From Thalassospira mesophila (GTDB lineage: Bacteria; Pseudomonadota; Alphaproteobacteria; Rhodospirillales; Thalassospiraceae), in NCBI RefSeq assembly GCF_002115755.1, contig NZ_JFKA01000014.1, forward strand, positions 1 to 64,000: a stretch of 64,000 bases of DNA, given 5' to 3'. This document shows, piece by piece, positions 56,141 to 64,000 of the stretch. The position numbers and the translations under genes are program-made. The notes under the pieces were generated by a model, which was given only the letters and a program-made list of their open reading frames with translations, was not told where the DNA came from and did no database searches. Positions within the stretch are counted from its first letter, which is position 1, and each line of letters opens with the position of its first letter.

Positions 56141-57808
56141 TCAGGCATGCGCCAAAACCGGGGCTGGCAAATACACACGCGCGCGCAAGCCCCCTTGCTC
56201 TGCATCTTCAAGGTATATTTCACCACCATGCGCCCGAATGGCCGTGCGCGCAATTGCCAATCCCAGGCCAATGCCGCCGGTTTCCTTGTTGCGTGATGCT
56301 TCCAGCCTAAAAAACGGTTCAAACACGCGGTCGCGTTGATCAGCAGGAATGCCGGGCCCGTCGTCGCACACATCGATCCATAATCCACCGTCATCTGCAC
56401 CCGCAACCGATACAAAAACATTGCCGCCATACGCCAGCCCGTTGGCCAGCAGATTACTTAGCGCACGCTTGATCGACAGTGGGCGGCAGGCATAGGAAAA
56501 ATGCTCAACCCCGGTTTCAAATGTCACCGGGTGCCCGGTTTCCTCCAGATCGGCACAGCATGCCTCGACCAACGCTACAACGTCGATCTTGCGGGTTTTC
56601 TCGTCGGCGGTTTCTTCGCGGGCAAATGTCATTGCGGCAGCCACCATTTGCTCCATCTCGTTTAAGGTTTCGATAATTTTACGCCGGTTTTCCGGGTCTT
56701 CGACAAATTCGGCCCGCAAACGCAGACTGGTTATCGGGGTGCGCAAATCATGCGAGATCGCGGCCAGCATCCGGGTGCGGTCCTGAACAAAGCGTTTCAA
56801 CCGCGCGGTCATCTGGTTAAAGGCGCGGGCGGCATGGCGAATTTCCAACGGGCCGTTTTCCGCCACCGGTTCGGGGAAATCCCCCCGCCCCACCCGGTCG
56901 GCGGCCACTGCCAGCGCCTTCCACGGCCGGGTAATGCGCCGGGCCACGAAAAACGCAATAATGCCAATCAACACCGCCGATAAAACCACCCGCATGATGC
57001 TTTGAAATACCACCCATGGCGGGGCGGCAAAATTATTGATCCGCGCATCAAGCCAGATGGTCGGGCTGACAATGGTGGCGTCAGAAACAATGTCATCATC
57101 CGCATCGACAGCACCATCCACCGTGCCACCAGATTGGGCCACAACAAGGGGAGAGCCATTTTGCACCTCTGCCGCCGACGCATTAGCAGGGCCTCCAACC
57201 GGGCCTTCATTGGGCAACCCGGTGCCAGCATCCTCGGCCAGCAGGCCATAAATCGGCACAGCAACCCCCATCACTGGCGGGCCATCGCAAGAAATATTGC
57301 TAAAAAAGCGGTGAAATTTCAGTTTTTTATAATCGTGTTCGTCCTTGTCGGTTTTGGCCGATTTCTCGTATCGGGCTTCGCTCTCGCTCATGCGCTGATG
57401 TTCGCGATGCCGTTCCTGGCGACAATCGCTTACAGACAAAAAGCTGACATGGGCAGCAACCGGCGGATTGCCAAGGGCAGCATTGACCCGTTCGGACAAC
57501 AAACGGGTTACGTCCGTTTGTTCATTGTAAATGACGGGGTTTGTCAGCAACCGCAGTTGAAATTGCGGGCTTTGCGCCACACGCAACACATCGCGCCAGT
57601 TTTCGCGCGGCGTTGTTGCCAATATGCGCGAAATTGCCGCCACCCGCGACAATGCCCCGCCGCGCCGTTCGGACAACACGGCATCGTGGCGTTCTTCGGC
57701 CAGCAACACCGCCAGCACAACATGAGTAAGAATAACCGCACCCAACAACAGGGCGATAAGCTGTGCCGCCAGACTTTGCGGCCACAGGCGAAATAACACC
57801 CGCTTCAT
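56141..57808 (-). CDS. Sensor histidine kinase
   Basis: This 555-residue membrane kinase has a first membrane helix near 14-37, a periplasmic sensor region of about 230 residues, a second helix near 270-288, a HAMP domain (ITRPWKALAVAADRVGRGDF), and the H-box ISHDLRTPITSLR with His353. The N, G1 and G2 boxes (NLLANGLAYGG, DDGPGIP, GGIGLGLAI) follow. The periplasmic region includes charged Lys/His/Glu-rich and Asp-rich stretches that could bind cations. The ATG overlaps the response regulator stop (ATGA), so the two are translated together. Confidence 0.93.
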   Translation of the reverse strand: MKRVLFRLWPQSLAAQLIALLLGAVILTHVVLAVLLAEERHDAVLSERRGGALSRVAAISRILATTPRENWRDVLRVAQSPQFQLRLLTNPVIYNEQTDVTRLLSERVNAALGNPPVAAHVSFLSVSDCRQERHREHQRMSESEARYEKSAKTDKDEHDYKKLKFHRFFSNISCDGPPVMGVAVPIYGLLAEDAGTGLPNEGPVGGPANASAAEVQNGSPLVVAQSGGTVDGAVDADDDIVSDATIVSPTIWLDARINNFAAPPWVVFQSIMRVVLSAVLIGIIAFFVARRITRPWKALAVAADRVGRGDFPEPVAENGPLEIRHAARAFNQMTARLKRFVQDRTRMLAAISHDLRTPITSLRLRAEFVEDPENRRKIIETLNEMEQMVAAAMTFAREETADEKTRKIDVVALVEACCADLEETGHPVTFETGVEHFSYACRPLSIKRALSNLLANGLAYGGNVFVSVAGADDGGLWIDVCDDGPGIPADQRDRVFEPFFRLEASRNKETGGIGLGLAIARTAIRAHGGEIYLEDAEQGGLRARVYLPAPVLAHA

Positions 57809-58530
57809 TGCGACACCGCATCCACGGTCAGCATATAGCCCCCGCCCCATACGGTTTTAATAATCACCGGGTTTTTCGGGTCCGGCTCAATTTTTTTGCG
57901 CAGGCGGCTTACCTGGTTATCAATGCTGCGATCAAACGGGGCTGCTTCGCGGCCCTTGGTAATATCAAGCAACTGATCACGGGTTAACACCATGCGCGGA
58001 TGTTCAACAAAGGCATTAAGCAGGGCAAATTCCCCGGCACTAAGCGGCATCACCATATCGTCGTCATTGCGCAATTCGTGGCGGTTGCGGTCCAGTATCC
58101 AGCGATCAAAACACACCTCGCCGCCTGCCAGGGGCCGTTTGCGCCCGGTGGGCAGGCTTTGTGCGCGGCGCAACACCGCCTTGATCCGGGCCAGCAATTC
58201 ACGCGGGTTAAACGGCTTGGCCAAATAATCATCAGCACCCATTTCAAGGCCAATGATGCGGTCGGTTTCCTCGCCAAGGGCGGTTAACATTACCACAGGC
58301 ATATCATGGCTTTCGCGCAGCCATCGGCACAGGCTTAGCCCGTCTTCGCCCGGCATCATCAAATCAAGCACCACCAGATCGGGCATAATTTCATCGGCCA
58401 GCAATTTGCGCATTTCCTTGCCATCGGCGGCAAGGGTGACCCGATAGCCATGCTGGCGCAAATAACGACCAATCAGGTCGCGAATATCGCGGTGATCATC
58501 AACGACCAGAATATGTGCTGTATCTGTCAT
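57805..58530 (-). CDS. OmpR-family response regulator
   Basis: This 241-residue regulator has a receiver domain with Asp11-Asp12, the phosphoacceptor Asp56 in VVLDLMMPGEDG and Lys in LAKPFNPREL, followed by a winged-helix DNA-binding domain (GEFALLNAFVEHPRMVLTRDQLLDI, DRSIDNQVSRLRKKIEPDPKNP). It is divergent from the periplasmic protein gene at 58739, with a repeat-rich region between them. OmpR-type regulators usually bind 10-bp-spaced direct repeats, which are present there. Confidence 0.95.
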   Translation of the reverse strand: MTDTAHILVVDDHRDIRDLIGRYLRQHGYRVTLAADGKEMRKLLADEIMPDLVVLDLMMPGEDGLSLCRWLRESHDMPVVMLTALGEETDRIIGLEMGADDYLAKPFNPRELLARIKAVLRRAQSLPTGRKRPLAGGEVCFDRWILDRNRHELRNDDDMVMPLSAGEFALLNAFVEHPRMVLTRDQLLDITKGREAAPFDRSIDNQVSRLRKKIEPDPKNPVIIKTVWGGGYMLTVDAVSQ

Positions 58531-58611
58531 CCGCTTTGTCTCGCTGTTGGGGGCATCATTTCAGGCAAACTTAACGCAGGAAGCCTGCCAACAATAACCG
58601 CCAATTTGTAT

Positions 58612-58651
58612 CAGACTGTCGCAAAGCCGGGCCTTGCGACAGTCTGCGACC
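58612..58651. promoter_or_regulatory. Perfect 13-bp inverted repeat with 10-bp-spaced TGCGAC repeats
   Basis: CAGACTGTCGCAA (58612-58624) and TTGCGACAGTCTG (58634-58646) are perfect complements around nine bases. The right arm continues into a second TGCGAC, giving two TGCGAC copies 10 bp apart. It lies in the region between the response regulator gene and the periplasmic protein gene, so it is the likely regulator-binding site. Confidence 0.65.
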
Positions 58652-58738
58652 ATTTTACCCGTTTACCGGGATCATTTCGCGACATTTATCGGGTTAGATG
58701 GCTTCGTCAAACGGTTCCCCCAACGTGACGAGGATAAC

Positions 58739-59455
58739 ATGAAAACAACCCGTAAACTGATGATGACCGCCGCCGTTCTTGCTTTCACCCTGGGTGTAAT
58801 CCCCACAGCATCGGCACTGGCACAAAGCCGCCCCGATGATATGCGCAGCGAAATGCACGACGGCATGCGCGGTGATTGCCAGGGCGGTAAATTTCATCAT
58901 GGCAATTTTGACCAAAAAAAAGACGGGTTCGGCGGCCATCACGGCATGATGAAAGCCATGAAGCGCGACACCCCGCTTTCCGTGGACGAAGCCCGTTTGC
59001 TGATCGACGCCATGTTGCTGCGCCACGCCAATACCGACCTTAAAACCGGCGCAGTTGATGCCAGCAAGGATGGCAAACAGATTGTGCTGGGTTTGGTCAA
59101 CGCCAACGGCGACCTTGTGAAAAACATTACGCTGGATGCCTTTACCGGTCGCCCGGACCGGGGCGAGTTTCGCGAATTGCGCCACATGATGGGCAAACCC
59201 GACCGCAAGGACCGCTTTAACAACAAATACAGCACCGCGCAGATGGAAACCCTGACCAAAGCCATGATCCTGATGCGCGGCAAGGGCGAGCTTGTGCTGA
59301 GCAAAATGGCCGAAACCGACCGTGGCACCTATATCGCAACCATTACCAACAAGGCCGGCGATGTTGTGCGCGAAGTTGAACTTAGTCGCGTTACCGCCCG
59401 CCCGATCGATGGTCACCCGGCATTTGCCCGCGAGGGCGCACCGAAAAAGATGTAA
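58739..59455 (+). CDS. Periplasmic His/Met-rich protein of unknown function, beside a two-component system
   Basis: This 238-residue protein has a signal peptide (LMMTAAVLAFTLGVIPTASALA) and then a segment rich in His, Met, Gly and Asp at about 35-75, including KFHHGNF and GGHHGMM. The segment could bind copper, zinc or another metal. The rest has two similar parts with ARLLIDAMLLRHAN and METLTKAMILMRGKG, and strands such as TYIATITNKAGDVVREVEL. I do not recognise the family. AGGA five bases before the ATG at 58739 sets the start. The gene is divergent from an OmpR-type regulator and kinase, so it is probably their target and possibly a stress or metal sensor partner. Confidence 0.8.
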   Translation: MKTTRKLMMTAAVLAFTLGVIPTASALAQSRPDDMRSEMHDGMRGDCQGGKFHHGNFDQKKDGFGGHHGMMKAMKRDTPLSVDEARLLIDAMLLRHANTDLKTGAVDASKDGKQIVLGLVNANGDLVKNITLDAFTGRPDRGEFRELRHMMGKPDRKDRFNNKYSTAQMETLTKAMILMRGKGELVLSKMAETDRGTYIATITNKAGDVVREVELSRVTARPIDGHPAFAREGAPKKM

Positions 59456-59475
59456 TCGCCCGGTTTGATTTTATA

Positions 59476-59559
59476 AAAAAGAACCGCAACAACACCTTGC
59501 CATTCTTCACCCGGACCTTCCCCCTCCGCTTTGCCCGTAAGGTGTGCATGGTTCTTTTT
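59476..59559 (+). ncRNA. Large structured 3' region (possible small RNA)
   Basis: AAAAAGAACC (59476-59485) pairs perfectly with GGTTCTTTTT (59550-59559), and inside it ACACCTT (59492-59498) pairs with AAGGTGT (59539-59545), giving an 84-base two-stem structure ending in T5. It follows the stop of the periplasmic protein gene by 20 bases. It may be a long terminator or a 3' derived small RNA. Confidence 0.35.
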
Positions 59560-59606
59560 CGTCCGGCGTATCAACCCCAACCGATATGACAAACCGGACA
59601 AACTGG

Positions 59607-59637
59607 TGGCCCTGCTTTATGCAGGGCCATTCTTTTT
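59607..59637 (+). terminator. Intrinsic terminator downstream of the periplasmic protein gene
   Basis: TGGCCCTGC (59607-59615) and GCAGGGCCA (59621-59629) form a perfect 9-bp stem around TTTAT, followed by TTCTTTTT on the forward strand. Confidence 0.85.
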
Positions 59638-59709
59638 GCCGTCCTGTCCCAAGAATAATTGACGCTTGTGAAATTTCGGACAATTCTTTCTTTTTAGAAG
59701 GATCGCCCC

Positions 59710-60189
59710 ATGACTGTTTCCGAAATTTCGGCCCACCCCAGAACCGCCCTGCTAGACGACATTCCCGCAATTACAACGCTTTGGCAGGAAACAAACCTGT
59801 ATCGCCCCTATAACCCGCCCGCGTGGGATATTTCCTTTGCGATTAGTTCGGATAACGCAACCCTGCTGGTATGGGAGGATGTAAATGGCGTTATCATTGG
59901 CACTGTCATGATGGGCCATGACGGGCATCGGGGCTGGGTTTATTATATGGCGGTTGCCCCTGGCCACCAGAAAACCGGGCTGGGGCGCCGTTTGATGCGT
60001 CAGGCTGAAAACTGGCTGCGCGAACACGGCGTGTGGCGGATGCAGCTTATGGTGCGTTCCCAAAATGGCACCGTGCAGGATTTTTACCGCCATCTGGGTT
60101 ATCGCGCGCTGGATGTAACGGTGATGCAAAAAGACATCGACACCGCCCCGGCCGAGCGTGGCGCTCCGTTTGAACCGCCCGCGAACTAA
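59710..60189 (+). CDS. GNAT-family acetyltransferase (YpeA-like)
   Basis: This 159-residue N-acetyltransferase has the acetyl-CoA pyrophosphate loop APGHQKTGLGRRLM and the terminal NGTVQDFYRHLGY segment of the GNAT fold. The layout matches YpeA/RimI-type proteins, whose substrates range from ribosomal proteins to small amines. AAGGA seven bases before the ATG supports the start. Confidence 0.92.
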   Translation: MTVSEISAHPRTALLDDIPAITTLWQETNLYRPYNPPAWDISFAISSDNATLLVWEDVNGVIIGTVMMGHDGHRGWVYYMAVAPGHQKTGLGRRLMRQAENWLREHGVWRMQLMVRSQNGTVQDFYRHLGYRALDVTVMQKDIDTAPAERGAPFEPPAN

Positions 60190-60274
60190 CCTGTCATACC
60201 CTGCCAGACATGCGACATTGTGAACCTGTAAAAAACGCAGCGGGCGCCAAATATTGCGCCCGCTTTTGTCTTTT

Positions 60275-62152
60275 TTATTCGGCGGCCTCAGCACTGCTGG
60301 TAGCAGCGGGTTCAGAAAGGCCGTTTTTATTTTCCGCCAGATGCAATGCATTGCGCGCAATCCGCCGGGTTCGGGTAAACAGGCGGTGAATGCGTTCAAT
60401 CACAGAAATTTCCAGCCGATACAGTTTTACATCTTCCTCGCTGCTGCCGACTTTTTCCGCAATCAACAACTGCATATGATCCAGCCGGGCGCTAAAGGCG
60501 GCTTTACCCGCAATCAGGGCTTCGGCACGGGGGCCGTCTTCGTCGGCCAAGGCATGCAGGGCGGCTTGCAAGGCGGTTTCGGCATCGCGAAACAAGGTCA
60601 CAAGGCCATCGGTTGTTTCGCTATCGGGTTCGCGGCCCAGCCGGGTTAACCGGGTTAAAAGGTCGGCCAGTTCTTCGCTTACAATATCGCCAATGGCTTC
60701 AAGGTTGTTGGCAACGGCCACCAGTTCTTCCAGCCGGGCACGGTCGACCGGGGCGGCGTCTTCGTGACGCAGGCGCACGGCATAGGCAACAATGGCTTCT
60801 TGCAGTCCGTCAACGCCGTCATCCTGTTCGACAATGCCTTGCAAGTGCCGGGGATCATGATGCAACAGGCAATGGCGGCCTTGCCGCGCCATATCACGCA
60901 CAATATCGCCCATATGCAAAACTTCCTGCTTCATGACCGCCAATGCCGCTGCCGGGGTGTTTATCATATCGTTATTCAAATATTTTGGTTGCGCATCCAG
61001 GGCCAGGTCCGGTCCCGCACGGTCTGGCACAATTTTCCGGATCAAGCGTGCCATCAGGGGGACGGTGCCAATCATAAGCACCACGTTTAAAATGTTAAAA
61101 ATACTGTGTGCATTGGCAATTTGCCGGGCAATATCCTCGTGCCCGATGCCACCGGCAATTGCCCCGGCATGGTCCGAGGTAATATCGCGCACGATATCGG
61201 CCAAAAGCGGAATAAGCGGCAACCAGATCAAAACGCCAATGACGTTAAACGCCACATGGGCGACGGCAGTGCGCAGGGCATCGCGGTTTTTGCCAATTGT
61301 GCCCAAAAGTGCCGTAACACAGGTGCCAATATTAGCCCCGAATATCAGGGCAATACCGGTATCAAGCGATAACAGCCCCTGTCCGGCCAGCACAATGATA
61401 ATACCCGTGGTTGCCGCACTTGATTGCACCAGGGCGGTAAACAGGGCGGCGATGGCGATACCCAGGACCGGGTTGGTCATTTGTGCCATGGTGGTGATGA
61501 ACGGGGCGTAATGGCGCAACGGCTCCATCGCGTCGCCCATCATGCCCATGCCAAAAAACAACAGGCCAAGGCCCAGAACGGCACGGCCCAACTGGGCCCA
61601 GCGTTCGATCCGAATAAAAAACATCGCCGCAAACCCCGCCGCAATCAGCACCGGGGCAATTTCGTTAATTTGAAAGGCAATGATTTGTGCGGTTAAGGTA
61701 CTGCCAACATTGGCCCCCATAATCACCGCGATAGATTGTTGCAGGGTCATTAACCCGGCGGACACAAACCCCACCACCAGCACCGTCGTCACCGAGGATG
61801 ATTGCAAAAGTGCCGTAATAACCGCACCAGACGCCACAGCGACAAAGCGGTTGCGGGTCATTTTGCCCAAAAACAACCGCAGTTTCGACCCGGCCAGCAC
61901 ACGCAACGCCCCGGCCAGATGGTCCATGCCATATAAAAACAGCGCCAGCCCACCCAACAGCTGAACCACCATCCAGCCCTTGCGCAAGGTTTCGCCACCG
62001 GCGGCGGCCCCGTCATTCGCCGCAATTGCACCAGGTGCCATTTGGGCAAAGGCCTCGGCGACAAAATGCGGGGCAATGGCAAAGCCGCAGACCAGAAATA
62101 ACGCACACCAGCTCAGATAGCGGATCGAGGACTTGAATGGCTTGAAACGCAT
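60275..62152 (-). CDS. Na/Pi cotransporter family protein with PhoU-like domain
   Basis: This 625-residue protein has an N-terminal export-type helix, two Na/Pi cotransporter repeats with the QSSS and QSSA sodium/phosphate motifs (ALLQSSSVTTVLVVGF; ALVQSSAATTGIIIV) and a C-terminal PhoU-like helical domain from about 400. It should move phosphate with sodium and may be a low-affinity Pi importer or exporter. The start is uncertain among ATG 62152, ATG 62161 and TTG 62185; I chose ATG 62152, which begins MRFKPFKSS. Confidence 0.92.
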   Translation of the reverse strand: MRFKPFKSSIRYLSWCALFLVCGFAIAPHFVAEAFAQMAPGAIAANDGAAAGGETLRKGWMVVQLLGGLALFLYGMDHLAGALRVLAGSKLRLFLGKMTRNRFVAVASGAVITALLQSSSVTTVLVVGFVSAGLMTLQQSIAVIMGANVGSTLTAQIIAFQINEIAPVLIAAGFAAMFFIRIERWAQLGRAVLGLGLLFFGMGMMGDAMEPLRHYAPFITTMAQMTNPVLGIAIAALFTALVQSSAATTGIIIVLAGQGLLSLDTGIALIFGANIGTCVTALLGTIGKNRDALRTAVAHVAFNVIGVLIWLPLIPLLADIVRDITSDHAGAIAGGIGHEDIARQIANAHSIFNILNVVLMIGTVPLMARLIRKIVPDRAGPDLALDAQPKYLNNDMINTPAAALAVMKQEVLHMGDIVRDMARQGRHCLLHHDPRHLQGIVEQDDGVDGLQEAIVAYAVRLRHEDAAPVDRARLEELVAVANNLEAIGDIVSEELADLLTRLTRLGREPDSETTDGLVTLFRDAETALQAALHALADEDGPRAEALIAGKAAFSARLDHMQLLIAEKVGSSEEDVKLYRLEISVIERIHRLFTRTRRIARNALHLAENKNGLSEPAATSSAEAAE

Positions 62153-62277
62153 ATGAAACATCCGCAAAACAAAATCAGCCCCCAATCTATAGACGAGGTT
62201 TGCTGTTTTGGTTGGAATAGATCAAACACAACGCGAAATATATTTGCCAAGCCGGCATTTATAAATCCGACGTCCGC

Positions 62278-63852
62278 CTATTGGGCCGCGCTAACCGCCT
62301 TGTCACGCTGTTGCAACCGTTGGCGAAGACGCGCAACGTCATCGGCACTTAACCGCAACCCCAGCTTGGAACGCCGCCAAATCACATCTTCCACATCATG
62401 CGCCCATTCCTGATCGATCAGATAGCGCAATTCGGCCTCATACAGATCATGACCAAAACATTGGCCCAAATCATCCAGCGTCCGGGCATCTGCAAGAATA
62501 ACCGTTATTTTGCTGCCATAGGCCCGCAACAAACGGTGCAGCATGGTTTTGGGCAACCACGGAAAACGCTGGCCGTAATGATCAAGCGCCGCATCAAACC
62601 CGCCGGGTAAATCACCACCGGGCAACACTGCAGTTTCCGTCCAGGCAACATCGTCGCGGTTAAGGTTTTTGCAAATGATCTGCAAGGCATGTTCGGCCAG
62701 CTTGCGATAGGTGGTTATTTTGCCGCCAAAAATGTTCAAAAGCGGCGCTTTGCCGTGCCCGTCATCAAGCTTCAGGGTGTAATCGCGCGATACTTTCGAC
62801 GCGTTTTCGCTTTCGCCACCATAAAGCGGACGCACCCCGGAATAGGTCCAGACAACGGTTTCGGGTGTCACCGGCTTTTTGAAATAACTGGTCGCCAGCT
62901 CGCACAGATAGGCGGTTTCGTCTTCGGTGATTTTCACCTTGGATGGGTCGCCTTTGTAATCAATATCGGTGGTGCCGATCAGGGTGAAATCGCCCTGATA
63001 AGGTATGGCAAAAACAATCCGGCCATCGGGGTTTTGAAAAATATAACATTTATCGTGATCAAACAGCTTGGGCACCACAATGTGACTGCCCTTGACCAAA
63101 CGGATCGAGGCCGTTTTTTGCGCATCCACCACACCATTTTGCGGGTCAATCAGCGATGCACACCACGGCCCGGCCGCATTCACCAGCATTTTACCGCGCA
63201 CAACCCGGCTAACGCCGCTATCTTTGTTGCGCAAGGTAACGTCCCACCCGGTCGCATGGCGCGCCGCCCCCACGCATTCGGTGCGGGTTAAAATTTCAGC
63301 ACCCCGGTCACGCGCATCCATCGCGTTTAAAACCACCAGCCGCGCATCATCAACCCAGCAGTCGGAATAAACAAACCCCTTGCGCAAATCGCCCTTTAAC
63401 GGCTGCCCGGCCACGTGGGTTGCCAAATTAATACCTTTGCTGCCCGGCAGTTTTTTGCGCCCGCCCAAATGGTCATATAAAAACAGGCCCAGCCTTATCA
63501 TCCATGTTGGCCGCAAGCCCGGCACATGGGGCAAAACAAAGCGCAACGGCCATATAATGTGCGGCGCATTGCCCCACAAAACTTCGCGTTCTTTAAGCGC
63601 TTCGCGCACCAGCCGAAATTCGTAATGTTCCAGATACCGCAAGCCGCCATGAATAAGTTTGGTGCTGGCAGATGATGTCGCGCTGGCAAGGTCGTTCATT
63701 TCACACAGCAACACGCGCAAGCCCCGACCGACGGCGTCACGGGCAATACCGGTGCCGTTAATGCCGCCACCAATCACCACAAGGTCGTAATCGCCGCCTG
63801 ATACGGGCTGATTTTCAATTGCTGAACCGGGTTGCTGCGCCGTGCGTGACAT
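62278..63852 (-). CDS. glpD: Aerobic glycerol-3-phosphate dehydrogenase GlpD
   Basis: GlpD is a membrane-associated FAD enzyme that oxidises glycerol-3-phosphate to dihydroxyacetone phosphate and passes electrons to ubiquinone. The 524-residue protein has the dinucleotide-binding GGGINGTGIARDA at about 28-40, SSASTKLIHGGLRYLE and a C-terminal DAO domain (IFGGKITTYRKLAEHAL). The ATG at 63852 fits the family. No glpFK or glpR gene is in the window, but the upstream repeat suggests GlpR control. Confidence 0.97.
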   Translation of the reverse strand: MSRTAQQPGSAIENQPVSGGDYDLVVIGGGINGTGIARDAVGRGLRVLLCEMNDLASATSSASTKLIHGGLRYLEHYEFRLVREALKEREVLWGNAPHIIWPLRFVLPHVPGLRPTWMIRLGLFLYDHLGGRKKLPGSKGINLATHVAGQPLKGDLRKGFVYSDCWVDDARLVVLNAMDARDRGAEILTRTECVGAARHATGWDVTLRNKDSGVSRVVRGKMLVNAAGPWCASLIDPQNGVVDAQKTASIRLVKGSHIVVPKLFDHDKCYIFQNPDGRIVFAIPYQGDFTLIGTTDIDYKGDPSKVKITEDETAYLCELATSYFKKPVTPETVVWTYSGVRPLYGGESENASKVSRDYTLKLDDGHGKAPLLNIFGGKITTYRKLAEHALQIICKNLNRDDVAWTETAVLPGGDLPGGFDAALDHYGQRFPWLPKTMLHRLLRAYGSKITVILADARTLDDLGQCFGHDLYEAELRYLIDQEWAHDVEDVIWRRSKLGLRLSADDVARLRQRLQQRDKAVSAAQ

Positions 63853-63877
63853 TGCCTTGACCTTGCTAATTTTTCCG

Positions 63878-63899
63878 AATGAACGTTATTTAGTTCATT
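63878..63899 (-). promoter_or_regulatory. Candidate regulator site upstream of glpD
   Basis: AATGAAC (63878-63884) and GTTCATT (63893-63899) are perfect complements around eight bases, 26 bases before the glpD start, and are followed by TTCGAACA. The GTTC/GAAC half-sites resemble GlpR-type (DeoR family) operators, but the regulator is not in the window. Confidence 0.5.
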
Positions 63900-64000
63900 T
63901 TCGAACATTTTTCAAGACGAGGATTATGACATTTTGCAAGCTGATGCCGAAACCCCCGGCGCAACACGGGCATTTCATACATCCAAGCGCAACATCCGCC

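Overview
The window looks like a contiguous piece of an alphaproteobacterial chromosome, most likely from Rhodospirillales and Thalassospira-like. This is inferred from moderately high GC, DUF2794 and Sel1-repeat proteins, a ChvE-GguA-GguB sugar system with a GbpR regulator, a CIRCE-controlled groESL operon, and a NrdA without an ATP cone. Coding density is high. I see no prophage, insertion sequence, CRISPR array or rRNA. Two tRNA genes are present, Val-CAC and Thr-CGT.

Layout. 0-6 kb: a reverse-strand yfgM-like/bamB/der block (outer-membrane assembly and ribosome maturation), then three small forward genes (lipoprotein, DUF2794, Sel1-repeat protein). 6-13 kb: nrdA-nrdB with a candidate NrdR box, a membrane-bound PQQ glucose-type dehydrogenase, and an orphan FliN-family protein. 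13-20 kb: a Cds1-like PLP enzyme, Hsp20, an old-yellow-enzyme reductase, a zinc alcohol dehydrogenase, and groES-groEL behind CIRCE. 20-28 kb: a DUF805 protein, a six-heme cytochrome c, and a four-gene MCE/Mla-type lipid transport operon. 28-32 kb: glmU and glmS (UDP-GlcNAc synthesis), a HAD phosphatase and tRNA-Val. 32-40 kb: a pentose module (gbpR, chvE, gguA, gguB, L-arabinonate dehydratase) with a strong terminator between the binding protein and the transporter genes. 40-48 kb: a P-loop ATPase, a secreted thermonuclease, and a tightly overlapping operon of a binding-protein ABC importer plus a metallo-beta-lactamase hydrolase, a histidine phosphatase and a PNKP-like HAD phosphatase, facing a DeoR regulator. 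48-53 kb: a class II glutamine amidotransferase, an AT-rich gene fusing a flippase-like domain to an O-antigen-ligase-like domain, a methyltransferase and tRNA-Thr. 53-64 kb: an ECF-like sigma factor with a long N-terminal extension, a class III nucleotide cyclase, a two-component system facing a His/Met-rich periplasmic protein, a GNAT acetyltransferase, a Na/Pi cotransporter and glpD.

Most of the window is core or common accessory metabolism. The two best candidates for something undescribed are the six-gene importer/hydrolase operon at 41.0-47.1 kb, which reads like an uptake-and-dephosphorylation pathway for an unknown phosphoester and carries paired TTTCGTRCGAAA palindromes in the DeoR intergenic region, and the flippase/O-antigen-ligase fusion at 49.0-51.2 kb. 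The two-component/periplasmic-protein locus at 56.1-59.5 kb is also notable for a perfect 13-bp inverted repeat that contains 10-bp-spaced direct repeats.

All calls come from reading the sequence and recalled family knowledge. No database search was run.
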